DNA of 64,000 nucleotides, from positions 620,001 through 684,000 of the forward strand of contig BLAL01000087.1 in assembly GCA_015698045.1 (NCBI GenBank), written 5' to 3'. Of the stretch, positions 1 through 10,569 are shown one piece after another (the first letter of the stretch is position 1; every line of letters begins with the position of its first letter). This DNA is from Rhizophagus clarus (lineage: Eukaryota > Glomeromycota > Glomeromycetes > Glomerales > Glomeraceae). The position numbers were made by a program, and so were the translations under genes. Under the pieces are notes generated by a model. The model saw nothing but the letters and a program-made list of their open reading frames with translations. It was not told where the DNA came from and ran no database searches.

Positions 1-383
1 CGTTTTCTCAAGTCCCTTCAGGTATGGGAAGTCAGAAAGTAAAAAATGTCTTTTTATTTATACATATAATAATTTTTTGTTTTTTTGTTTTTTTCATTTT
101 TTAGGCATGCGGATAATGTCCTATATGATTTATATCCTGAATAAAATAAAGAAAACCTCTAGAGGTGTGTATTGGTTTTTTTTTGGAGAAAATTTTTTAA
201 CAAAATGATTATTAACATTCGTATTTTTTTTTTTTGGATAGACCAAAAATTGGCATTTCATTTTGCTAATACTAATAAGTAATTAATAAATTACATGTAA
301 TTGCTATCTATATTGGCATTACTTCCTTTAACATATATTATATTGATTTAAATACCCAGTGCGAAGCAATGGGCGACCGCTAG
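1..383 (+). mobile_element. Helitron-like 3' end, possibly with last exon of its gene
   Basis: The sequence ends in CTAG followed by host T (380-384). A GC-rich hairpin, CCCAgTGC-GAA-GCAaTGGG at 355-373, lies 10 bases upstream. A hairpin, a short spacer, CTRR and then T is the classic Helitron 3' terminus. The 5' end is not in the window. At 107-144 a possible last exon follows a TTTTTTAG acceptor and reads HADNVLYDLYPE then stop. A possible donor (CAG|GTATGG) lies near position 21, so the bases before it may be the end of the preceding exon. I cannot identify the protein; the helicase C-terminus is only a guess from position. Confidence 0.4.
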
Positions 384-664
384 TTTAAACTAAATAAATT
401 TTATGTATTCGTTATAAATAAATTTAAAAAAAATTATAAAATACATAATATCTTATTAAATGGTTTTAATTTTTACATAAAATTTAGACTAAGTAATGCA
501 TCAGTTATAAATTTAAAAACATTAACGAACAATAATTAAATACACGGGTTTAAAAATTATAAATGTAATATAAATTTTATTAAGTGATTTATTAAATTTA
601 TAGAACTCAAAAAATCTTCAGGCTTGACTTTGTTTTTAGTGAAAGGTACGTCTGACGTTTTGAG
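384..664. other. AT-rich intergenic stretch
   Basis: No gene, repeat boundary or regulatory signal that I can support. Confidence 0.5.
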
Positions 665-836
665 AATGAGGCACAGTCAGATTAATCTGCGTCTAAAAAA
701 TAGAATACTAAAAAAGTGTTAGTAGATATTTCCATATCAAACGATGTACTCTGCCGATCCTATAATCCTGGCCAGAAATCATAGTGGTCGTACTTATCAT
801 TCGAACAAGGTTAAGGAACCCCCCCTCCTACTAGTA

Positions 837-3535
837 TAGTTGGAGACACAACAAATCATCAAGTTGTTTCAAATCGAGATTTTCTAAAAATCACGTGACA
901 TTTATAATACTAATTTGCGATTGGTTAAAATAAAAACATGGAATCACCATATCGGGAAATGTTTTACTTTATTAATTCATCAATATTTTCAAAAATAAAA
1001 TCTGGAACAGCTCGATGCGATTTATATTTTTTTAGCACATATTCAGCTTGCATACCTGTTAATCCTTTTCGATAGCAATCCATAAATTTTGCTGATTTTT
1101 GTGCATATTTTCGTATATGGTCTAAAGGAACCGAATCTAATGCTCGTGGAACTGTTTCTTGTAAACCTTTCCAAGTATAATTGCAATGCTGCCGAGCATA
1201 ACGTTTTGAAGCTCCCCAGTACATTTCAATATAGTTGAGTTCACAGTGAAATTTGGGGTAAAATATAACTTTATGTCCAAGTTCTTCAATAACTTCTTGC
1301 AATATTGGTTTTTGATTAAGAAAATCCTCTTGAGCAGCCAAAACATGACGTGCACAACACCTTGGATTTTTTATTGATACCTCTTTATTACCACAAAATC
1401 CTTTTAATCCAGATCCCCATAAACCACGTTCTTGCAAAATTACTCTCATTCCTTTTGGTTTTCCACGGAGGTTTTCATCTGGATAATTGGCAGGAAACAC
1501 CATACTTTGAACTTGTCCATTAAAAATGGTATCGCGCATTATTGGCTGTTTTCCACCAGGATTAAGATTCATATACACTGCATTAAGAGTGTCATCAGCT
1601 AATTTGGCATGGCTGGAAGAATTATCAAATGCAAATACTGCAACCATTCCAGGGTGCGTTTTTTCAAAAATTGGAATTGCTCGAGTTTTAATCTATAATT
1701 GCAAAAGGATTTTTAGACATTTATTTTGCTTTAACTGTTTTTTAATATACATACCTGATCAATTAATTGATCAATATTCCACCATCCATCAAAATTTTTT
1801 CCAGGATTAATTATAACACGTGCTTCATGTGGAATTCCATCGTCAACAACATCACTGCTTAATTTTAATCTTCCGATAGTATCTGTTAGGAAGTCACTGA
1901 CATGAATAGATCGTCCTTGTCCTTTTTTTCGTAACGGTTGCTCATTTTTGGGTCTCCAACCAGATTTCTGTCCATCATTTGATTGGAAAGTCGTTTCATC
2001 ATGGGTAACAAGAATATGTAAGCGTTCACCATTCTTTAATTCAGGATTAACTTGAATTTCGCATTTCTCACCAATAAATTTTGGCATTAACTTTTGATAC
2101 CTGTAAGTAAAATTATGTTAATTAAAAAAAAAAAATAGATAATTTCTATTCATTAATAGAAATAATATAATACCTATCCATAACTTCAAGAAATTCTTTT
2201 CGATAAGCAACAACATCCTCTCTTTCATGTCCATCAACATATATACCTTTTGCATACCGGCTAAATATAAATCCCATTTTCTTTAACCATCGAGTTGCTG
2301 TTTTTTTGCTGAAAATATAAACAGGTATTTAGAATCCTAATAAAAAATTCAAATATATGGAATAAATAAATTTATACCTAATTGTTGTTTTGTTTTCTAT
2401 ACCAACAGAAGGAAGAATTTCTTCACTAATAAAATCAAGAAAGCTATCTACAGTAATATTAAATTTGTGTTGTCGCAAATATGAAGCTACTTTTAACTGA
2501 ATATCTTCATCATCAAGAATACTGCTTCCCTTAAGATGTTGTCCACGGTTATCTTTTGGAATATCACCATAGTTTTTAAACGCTTTAGCCCAACTTCTAA
2601 CACAACGTGCAAACCATAATCCACGATTTAAGAGTTCTGCAACAATTTGGCTTGCTTTTAATTTCGCATGTCCTTTCCTAAGAAGCTGAAAGTAATATTG
2701 AACTGCTTTAAGCCGCATTTTATATCCTGGAGTTAGCTGTTGATCTTTAATTTTTAATTTATCTTCAATCTGATTAATAAAAGATGCGTATTTTATAGAT
2801 TGATCATTATTTTTTCCATTAACTTCCTCGTCATCATGAATATTAATATCTTGCATCTCATCATTTAAATTTTCTTGAACCTTTTTTTTAGGCAATAATT
2901 GAAAAAGTGTTTGTCCATTTTTTTTTTGATTTTCCAATGCTTTGATTTTTCGTCGATATCGAGTTGTGCGAGAATTTCCCAAATTTACTAATGGACGTTG
3001 AGACATTTTTAATGTTTCCATACTTTTCATTAAAACTGAAAAAATTTGTTCTGCTTCATCTTCGATTTTGTTATCAGCCCATTCAACTTCATCCTCTATG
3101 CTGTCATTATCATTGGAACTTGAATTATCAGTATCTTCCACGACTTTTTTTCTTTTTCTAGCTATTTTTTGACAGTGTTGCGTTCGCCTCTTTAGCCGTG
3201 CCATGGGAAAAAAATTATGATCTGCATTACCGCACAGCCACATTTTATACATAATAGATCATGTCATAGATCTGGCCTAAATTATAGAATTTTTGCAAAT
3301 TCTGGCCGGAATTAAATGTTTCAAATCCTACCTTTTATTATGAAAATACCGAATCTTGCAGACTAATAACTTTTGATTTAGATATCCGATCAGAGTAAAC
3401 TCAACGTCATTTTGTAGTTTATGTTAGCAGCAATTAATCTATGTTAAGATATTTTAAATATATGCATTCAAAAAATTTTTATTAAATTTTTAATTTGGAC
3501 AGTTTTTATTTGATGAATTGTTATGTCCCAAACCG
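837..3535 (-). mobile_element. Tc1/mariner-like DNA transposon, apparently whole
   Basis: The ends are imperfect terminal inverted repeats of about 26 bp. Left is TAGTTGGAGACACAACAA and the right end, reverse-complemented, is CGGTTTGGGACATAACAA; both continue with TCATCAA. The element is flanked by TA on both sides (835-836 and 3536-3537). The empty site is visible in the next repeat unit (CCTACTGGTAGTAATC near 3970), which confirms insertion at a single TA. It encodes one transposase on the minus strand with an open frame after removing three introns. The visible target site and open frame suggest a fairly recent insertion. Confidence 0.88.
964..3204 (-). CDS. DDE transposase of Tc1/mariner-like element
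   Basis: Cut-and-paste transposase, predicted as four exons: 3204-2378, 2308-2174, 2100-1755 and 1692-964 (introns 69, 73 and 62 bp, all GT-AG). The joined frame is open for 678 aa. The start is the ATG of MARLKRR at 3204, leaving a basic N-terminus. An acidic, low-complexity region follows, then a helix-turn-helix-like region (residues ~190-330) and the catalytic part. The probable DDE residues are D in THDETTF, D in FAFDNSSSHA and E in LNYIEMYWG. The D2-E spacing is about 133 residues, far longer than the 34-40 of classic Tc1/mariner enzymes, and the extra segment carries a CCARH motif. Related enzymes are known from basidiomycetes and Rhizophagus. No stop or frameshift was seen, so the protein may be functional. 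Confidence 0.85.
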
Positions 3536-3793
3536 TAGTAATCTCTGGGCGCTATGCTACCCCTGTCCTCAGAATCTCGATTCGCAGGGGATGGGGTATT
3601 TATATAGATCTAAGACCAAACATGGAAAGGCATACTAAGTAAGATCAGCTATAAAAACACCTGAAACTTACCAAAGTTCTTTATATCGTATTTTTGTCTT
3701 TAATACTTTCAATCAACAATTGTGTATCAGTCTTGATTTTTGTTTATTTTATTTATTATTTTCTTTGATAACTTGATAAAAAAGTTTGATAAA

Positions 3794-4222
3794 CATGAGG
3801 CGCAGTCAGATCAATCTGCGTCCTTTGGTTATCTAAAAAATAGAATACATAAAAAAGTGTTAGTAGATATTTCCATATCAAATGATGTACTCTGCCGATC
3901 CTATAATTCTGGCCAGAAATCATAGTGGTCGTACTTATCATTCGAACAAGGTTAAGGAACCCCCCCTCCTACTGGTAGTAATCTCTGGGCGCTATGCTAC
4001 CCCTGTCCTCAGAATCTCGATTCGCAGGGGATGGGGTATTTATATAGATCTAAGACCAAACATGGAAAGGCATACTAAGTAAGATCAGCTATAAAAACAC
4101 CTGAAACTTACCAAAATTCTTTATATCGTATTTTTGTCTTTAATACTTTCAACCAACAATTGTGTATCAGTCTTGATTTTTATTTTATTTTATTTATTTT
4201 TTTCTTTGATAACCTTGATAAA
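3794..4222 (+). repeat. Second, uninterrupted unit of the ~430-bp tandem repeat
   Basis: This unit begins ATGAGGCGCAGTCAG and ends near AAAAAGTTTGATAAA. It follows the first unit head to tail. It contains an open stretch (3882-4082) that is kept in the inverted copy, but DNA-level identity of the repeat explains this. On the minus strand, TAGCATAGCGCC and CTTGTTCGAATGAT resemble weak pol III A and B boxes, so a SINE or small-RNA origin is possible but unproven. Confidence 0.7.
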
Positions 4223-4284
4223 AAAAGTTTGATAAATTTTTGAAAAAAAACCAAAAATAGAGAACTTATATATTTTATGAAAAA

Positions 4285-4765
4285 TATATGACTCAAAATT
4301 ATAAAAATTAAACACAATGATGCATGATCTGAAACTATGATCTAATTTGACTCTTTTTACGAATATTGAGTTCAATAATACAAAAAATATTCAAATTTGC
4401 AATGACTCATAAAGTATATGTATCTATAATAATGATTATTATATGTTTATTATTACCCATCTTGTATATATATCATCAATATTATAATTATTGAGTCATC
4501 AAAGAAGAATCTAGCTGTTTCCATATGAGTCATAATAAAATGAAATTATTGTCACAGTTTCAAATTAGAGTCATAGTACATTGTTGTGTTCAATTTTGAG
4601 ATACACAATTATAACAACATAACATATAAACAAATAAAATTGACAAATGACAGTTTAAACAAAAAATATTTAAATTTGCAACGACTCATAAAGTATATGT
4701 ATGCATATATATCATCAATATTCAAAGAAGAGTCTAGCTGTTTCCATATGAGTCATAATAAAATA
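4285..4765. repeat. Cluster of TGA(C/G)TCA palindromes in degenerate repeats
   Basis: Near 4289, 4402, 4491, 4527 and 4749 the sequence has TGACTCA or TGAGTCA, with variants such as CGACTCA near 4684. They sit in two related blocks that share CATATGAGTCATAATAAAAT. TGASTCA is the consensus for fungal Gcn4/AP-1 bZIP factors. Whether these are real binding sites or just the sequence of a repeat family is unknown. Confidence 0.5.
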
Positions 4766-6538
4766 AATTAAACTGTCATTTGTCAATTTTATTTGTCTTA
4801 TTTTTCTTTAATCATAAAAAGTCAGAGTTATACGATATGATATAATTGTGATATTTTGTACATAGTAATTGACATAATATTACATTTAATTTCTGATATG
4901 TTGTATTTTGGCATATGTTATTACAGTAGTGTCACTATGTTACAATATTTCATCATTTTAAGTTTCATAATTACTGTTTAATAAGAAGTCAAAAATCGTG
5001 CAATGTATATCTCGTGGTTTATTTACTTTTTAAGATGATGTCACAAATTATTGATTACATTGCATTTCACAATTTTTCAGATCTATTTACAGTACTAACA
5101 AATTTGATTTTATGGACATATTCGAAATTATCATTATTCATTACTAATGTCGCGAAAAATTAGTTGCCCATGAAATTCAAGAATATTCCAACCTGTATAT
5201 GATGAATATCAATTAGGAGTTATGGGATATTGGGCCAATATTCGTATTTATATCTTTTATTTTACCTTAAAGATTGTTGTTATATTAGAAATAAATTATA
5301 ACAATAAATTTTACGAAATACAATAGTGATACGATTTACAAATTTTGCTTAAGGATGAAAATTGATATTGCTAATTAACATGGTTGAAGACAAGCCGGAT
5401 GTCCGATTATACTGTTATACTGTATAGTAATCGGGCTGAAAAATTGGTTTACAGCTAATTTCATAATGTACAGGACACATTTCTTGCCAAGAGTAACTCG
5501 ATAAAACTTGGTAGAGGACAAAATGAAATAAAAACTATACCGCTGCATTCAAATCCATGATTAGGTTAGTTATTCATAAAAAAAAGGTAAGTTAAAATTA
5601 AAAATAAAATATGAATTATTGAAAATTCATTGAAATTAATTATTGAAAATACAAGAGAAATGCTCCGAATCTAATAATACAACTTTTGCTTTATTCAGAG
5701 TTTCACCGAGTTTTGCCGAATGTAAATAAAAATGAATGAGCCCTTACTATGAAATCAGCTGTAACCAAATATTTTTACTGTAAATCATTAATTTATATCA
5801 AGAACTATTTATTGCTTGTCACGTGCGTGGAAGTATGTCTGTTAGACTTAGACTTCAGATGATATAACAGTGTTTGTGATGCAGAATTGCAGATCCTAGA
5901 AATGAATTCTCTTTTTGTAAATGAGATTTTGAAAATTATTTTCCCATAAAAAGTTTAAGCTAGTTACACGGAAAACAGGAAAAAAAAAAGAAAAGTTAAT
6001 AATATGTGCTTGACCATTTTTAAACTAGAGCTACCATTTAAAAGCTGTACCTAGAGTTGGTGAGTGCTTCAATTGCTTTCTTCAAAGTCCTATAAAAAAA
6101 AACATACTATTTTGCGCGGAAAGTATACATCTAAATTTTTGTATGATTTCTATTTTGTTTTTGTACGATCATTTCATGCATTGATTGTTACGTGACACAA
6201 ATTTTCGTAAATCAAATTTGATAAGTTAATCTCATTTTCATTTATGAAGGCGCTCAATAAATATTGTTAATCACATGGCAATCTGTGCGACAGAACGATA
6301 TTTCACATATATTAGCACTTTATACTTTTCGTAATTTAAAATTTTCTCATCAACACACCGACTCGAAAACCAAAGCTGTTGGGTCAGTTCTACTTGAACT
6401 TAACAGTTAACCTAACAGTATCAAAAGAAACGTCCCAAATAGATGAAAAAGAAAAAAAGACCTACACACACAAAAAGATTATCTTTAAAAAAAAGAATAC
6501 TCAAAATTTTTTTGAGCCTAAAACCCCATAAAAACACT
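4766..6538. other. Intergenic part of the left inverted-repeat arm
   Basis: No open gene is seen. The last ~200 bp upstream of 6539 are the likely promoter and leader of the SAM gene and include the perfect inverted pair TTGGGTCAGTTCTACTTGAA / TTCAAGTAGAACTGACCCAA only between arms, not locally. The whole stretch is duplicated in the right arm. Confidence 0.5.
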
Positions 6539-7553
6539 ATGATGTCTGAATACAATACCTCTACTAGTGTCATGGAAAAAAATGTTCTCATGAAAGCTAA
6601 GCAGGTTCAAAATTTTAAAACAACTGAGCTTATCAATTTCTTGTGCAAAGAAGAGAGCTTAGATCTTATACAGGACGATTATGATATAATTAGGAACGAG
6701 AGAGTTAGCGGACGTGACTTTCTCAAAATAACTGAAAAAAAACTCATAAACTATGGCATGAAAGGAGGACCAGCATCGAGACTTGCAGAGTTCGCCAAGG
6801 AACTCACTGAACGACAACTTGACCATTCAACTAGGAATTTTATCGAGTCTCAAAATAAGGTGTCAGGCAATTGCGAAATAATGAATACTGAAGTAATTTC
6901 TGTAAAGATTCGTCCAGTATTTGATATGACATATTCTGCATCTTATCAACCTTACGTAAGTAGTTAATATATATATTTCGTCGTTAATTATCTTATTAAT
7001 AAACTGTTGATTTCAGATGTCAAGACATGAATTTAATGATAGAGTATGTCAACTTAATGAAATTCTTAAAAAAAGACAAGAAGACAGAACCCCAACATGT
7101 TTAGTTTTATTACCGTCAATATTACCAGTAATTGGACATATTGCTCTTATCGCTGATGTAGTACAAAGAAATAAAAAGGTATTAGTTATGCAGCTAATTA
7201 ATGATAATTTAGCAGATTTACGAACTTTTACTATTTTAAATAGATGATGAAATCATTTAAGGATTTAATAACTAAATTTAATCGAGAAGATTATGGAAAA
7301 CTTGATTGGAAAATCACTCAAAATTGTCGTAAAGGAGTGGTAATAATTAATTTAACGATCATATCTGTTTTTATAATTTTTATAATAATATAGTTTATTT
7401 AAAAGTACTTTTTAATAGCACATTCATATAGGGTTTATTGAAATAACCAACAGAGAAGAAGTTATCGGATTTCATGGAAGAGGAATTGATTCATTTCATG
7501 GAAGAGAGGCGGATTATTACGGGAGAGAAAGTGATTTAAATGAAATATTCTAG
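6539..7553 (+). CDS. SAM-domain protein
   Basis: Predicted exons are 6539-6955, 7017-7178, 7244-7339 and 7419-7553. All junctions are phase 0 with GT-AG introns of 61, 65 and 79 bp, giving 269 aa. The start MMSEYNTS at 6539 is chosen because the domain begins soon after; an upstream in-frame ATG at 6443 would add a lysine-rich leader. Residues ~30-95 resemble a sterile alpha motif: a W-less helix bundle containing TTELINFL, DDYDIIRNERVSGRDFL and YGMKGGPASRLAEFAKEL. This closely follows the SAM proteins expanded in Rhizophagus. SAM domains mediate protein-protein, sometimes RNA, interaction. The C-terminal half has no domain I recognise; it carries a repeated HGRG/HGRE motif near the end. The first ten codons and the promoter are duplicated in the right inverted-repeat arm. 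Confidence 0.7.
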
Positions 7554-8915
7554 AGAACACTTCGAAACTTATAAAACTTACCAATCCTTTTATTGCATTC
7601 ATTATTTAGCCGGCTGCATCTTTTTATCAACATACTCAAAAATGAATAATAATGAAGAGTTACTGTTTGATTTTTTTTTTTTTAAAGTGTGTGCTCATGT
7701 ATTATACGTTGAAATTTTACTTCGAATTACCATAATTGATATTTTCTACCATAATTATTAAATGCGCAGTACTTCAGCGATTGAGAATTTATTAAAGTGA
7801 ATAAAGCAGATATCAGTCTTTGACTTCATTGGACGGCTTTATTTTTAACATATGATTTGACAAGATGTGATGCAAATGTAGAAAAAATATTGTTATGTAA
7901 ACATAATTTTCTTCATGAATATTGTAAAATTGAGATGTATAGATATTTGAAGTTCCAGTTATCATGAAAAAAAATATTTCATAAAAGATTGTTTAAAAAT
8001 TTCATTTGTGAATTAATAAAGTTATTTGTTAATTGCGGGATTTATTGACTTAAATAATTTTCTAAATCTGAAGAACGTAAACGAGTATTCGAATCACATG
8101 ATATATTCGAACACGTTTACAAAATTTGTGAAATGTAATACAAAAATCAGGATCACCTGCGATAAAAATTTAATAAAATGGTAAAAAAACCGATTGTATT
8201 AGTTTGTAATTTAATTTATGAATAAAAAACACGGAAATTGAATTTTATCAAAGCATTTTTTTTTTGTATTACAAAAAATTTTCGGTCTAAATAAGATTTT
8301 CTTTAAGTTAATCCATTTAAACTTCGTGAATCATTATCTGCGAAAAGAACCGTAAACCATAATTGGAAACTAAATTAAACCGATAAATGATCGGTCGGTT
8401 GGAGCAGCACTCGTGTGATCTCAAGAATTTTTAAATTTTTATAACTTTACATATCCAAGCTAATGCACGTTCTTTGGATTTAACGGAACTCTGTTTAACC
8501 ATTTTTTCTTGCATTTTACTTAAAAGACTATATGAATAATTCACTCTTTTCCAAATCCCTATAAATTTTTCGACCGGTAAAAATCACCTGTGATGATCAC
8601 TTCAGAAATTAATAAAATTAAATGCGTGAATAAATGAACTATGAAATTATTATAACCAATTATTTTGTTATAATTCGAATTCATTAAAATTATAAAGTAT
8701 GATAATTTCTTATATAACGTTTATAATTCTTTCATTATAATTAAAGCTAAAATTTTTAATTAAAAAGAATGGAAGAAGGAAATCATTTCTGAAAAAGGAA
8801 ACAAATTAACTTGGAGCCATCGAGCCAAAAAAAATTTTTTGAATCAAATAAAATTTAAAATTTATTACTATATATATATGTTATCTGTCGGTACCTGCAG
8901 CAGTTCCTATCTCAA
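7554..8915. other. Intergenic; contains decayed minus-strand relic
   Basis: No gene is supported across this stretch. At about 8445-8600 the minus strand is homologous to the relic at 14709-14933: both share a CACAGGTG block and end in AAATYCAAAGARCRTGCAYTAG. It marks the upstream edge of the duplicated unit that carries the actinoporin-like genes. Confidence 0.45.
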
Positions 8916-9482
8916 ATGGCTTGGCATATAAATTTTTCTTTTTATGGTAAACTGATTATGCATAATTTTTTCTATATATTTTCACTCGCATGTAAAAAAA
9001 AAAAAATTGCAAACAAATATAAATTCTTATTCATTGACATGGAGATAACGTTTGGAATGTTAAGTCCGTTAATATTCCTGATATGTACTGTCATACTTAA
9101 AATCAAATTTCTTCAATGAGAGTTGATATTCATCAGTATATATATTTTTCGCCTTTAGAATTTCTAAAAAAAAAAAAAGAAAAATGGAAAAATGCACCTT
9201 TTACAACAAATACGGGTTAGTAATTAGTAAAAATATTTTTATTCATTCGAATTTTATAGCATGTAAGAAATTGCGAAACCGCCACCTTTCCATAAGAGAT
9301 AAAGTTCAAATATTTATCTGCATTTTATATTTTCATCTCACATATAAGAAAAATTATGAAATCATAAAAGCACTATTCATAGGAAATAACGTTCACAATT
9401 AGATGATTGATTGAATAATAATTATGAAGATAATCGTTTGTCCTACATAAATGTCGGTATTAATATAGCGAAGTGTTCTTAT

Positions 9483-9614
9483 TTTCTTTCAATATTTCTC
9501 GATATGTACTGTTATTCTGAGCTTATTTTCTTTCAATATTTCTCGATATGTACTGTTATTCTGAGATTATTTTTTTTCAATATTTCTCGATATGTACTGT
9601 TATTCTGAGATTGA
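9483..9614 (+). repeat. 44-bp direct repeat, three copies
   Basis: Three successive copies (period 44 bp) of a unit containing CAATATTTCTCGATATGTACTG lie 120-250 bp upstream of the first actinoporin-like gene. The other three genes have single or diverged copies of the GATATGTACTG core. Confidence 0.85.
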
Positions 9615-9666
9615 ATTTCTTTAATAAAGATTGATTATTTATCATCATAAGTGTATTGTCGTGCGC

Positions 9667-9674
9667 TATATATA
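9667..9674 (+). promoter_or_regulatory. TATA box of actinoporin-like gene 1
   Basis: TATATATA lies 70 bp before the ATG and is followed by ACATCTCTCG, a pyrimidine-rich start-site-like stretch. Equivalent boxes occur at nearly the same distance in all four paralogues. Confidence 0.6.
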
Positions 9675-9736
9675 CACCAACATCTCTCGTTTCTAAAATT
9701 TCAGAAATTTAAAATTTCTTGAACAAAATAATAATA

Positions 9737-10569
9737 ATGGTGATTCACGCTCTTATAGTCGCTCCAAAAGCTGTTTCGCTAGTTTATAATTGCCTCACTT
9801 GCTTGAAAGGCTTGAAAATTCTTGTAAAGAAATTCAAAGGTTATCAAACAAGCGCAACTATTACAGTTAATAACAAACATCAAGATATGAAACTTATCAA
9901 TGCTGCTTTTTTCTCACTTGGAGAAATAGAATATTCACCAGGGTTAACTATAGGCCCAGGAGAAACACCAAAATCATCGTAAGAATAAGTTGTTGATTTT
10001 CATAATAAATAAGTACTTATTGATTGACAAAAAAAATATTCATACATAGAAAATTTATCTCTAAACTCGGCAAGTTCACTTCGCAAGGAATGATATCATA
10101 TAAAATCTTAGGACAATTTGGTGCAAATTGGATGCCTCTATATCTTATAGTTACATGGAAAGTATGTAATTACTGAACTTTTATTGCTTTGAATACAGTA
10201 AACTGAGCTATATTAATCAATATTCGCATGTGTAGGTAAAAGCGACAAGTGGAGAAAATTCAATAAGTATTAATGTACGCGAATATGGAACTCCGCCACT
10301 CAGTAATAAGTCCCATGAAGAAAAATACCGTTTATTTAAGGAATTGCATAAAAAAAGAAATAGGACTTATCCAGGTGTAATTGCTAAGTGGGACAGTACT
10401 TCATCATTTTTTAGTGTCAGCGGACAAATTGATAATAGGTATGCATATGTCATTGCGTCAATTTAAAAGCATTTCCAACATTTACATATCAGTAATAATA
10501 ATTTCTCTTTATCTTAGGAGGGAAGCTGAAATCGTAATTACTTTTGATCATAATTATAAAAGATATTAA
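9737..10569 (+). CDS. Actinoporin/cytolysin-like protein 1
   Basis: Four exons: 9737-9978, 10050-10161, 10236-10438 and 10518-10569. Junction phases are 2, 0 and 2, giving 202 aa and an open frame. The layout resembles the actinoporin fold. There is an N-terminal amphipathic helix (ALIVAPKAVSLVYNCL, residues ~5-30), then beta-strand segments (TSATITVNN; GLTIGPGETP; GMISYKILGQ; LYLIVTWKV; SFFSVSGQID; AEIVITFDH) with a YRLFKELH helix between the last two. Actinoporins have the same order: helix, VDNxS, a VPHGK turn, GVxAY, a core strand, a MYEELY helix, then ALEIHV. They insert the N-terminal helix into sphingomyelin membranes. The aromatic headgroup-binding loop of sea anemone toxins is not visible, so lipid binding may differ and a fungal fruit-body-lectin relative is an alternative. 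The gene looks whole. It is the most diverged of the four. Confidence 0.6.

Larger units (their letters stand above)
665..3793 (+). repeat. First unit of a ~430-bp tandem repeat, split by a transposon
   Basis: The sequence from GAATGAGGCACAGTCAG (about 664) to 836, joined to 3538-3793, reproduces the intact unit at 3794-4222. That gives about 428 bp without the insertion. The unit is unusually GC-rich for this window around a run of seven C's and the segment CTGGGCGCTATGCTACCCC. A third, inverted copy is at the window's right end. I could not assign it to a known family. Confidence 0.75.
3809..6569. repeat. Left arm of a large inverted repeat
   Basis: This arm reappears reverse-complemented at 56845-64000. 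Matching blocks include the region around 5000-5100 (versus 58090-58250), the segment at 6340-6430 (versus 57030-57120) and the first codons of the SAM gene (versus 56845-56875). The inner boundary is sharp: homology stops after ACTAGTG at 6569. The outer boundary lies beyond the window on the right side. The arms differ by substitutions and indels, and only the right arm carries the 4.6-kb insertion. Confidence 0.85.

Noticed and set aside
3882-4082. A 66-codon frame kept in two copies of the 430-bp repeat
   Set aside because: Conservation is explained by near-identity of the whole repeat; no start context, homology or codon bias supports coding.
665-4222. The two direct copies of the 430-bp repeat as terminal repeats of an LTR-type element
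   Set aside because: What lies within is a TIR-bounded cut-and-paste transposon inserted into the first copy, and the two copies otherwise abut head to tail.
9184-9402. Plus-strand open frames between 8916 and 9608
   Set aside because: They lie in the duplicated upstream regions, are not conserved among the four units and are AT-driven.
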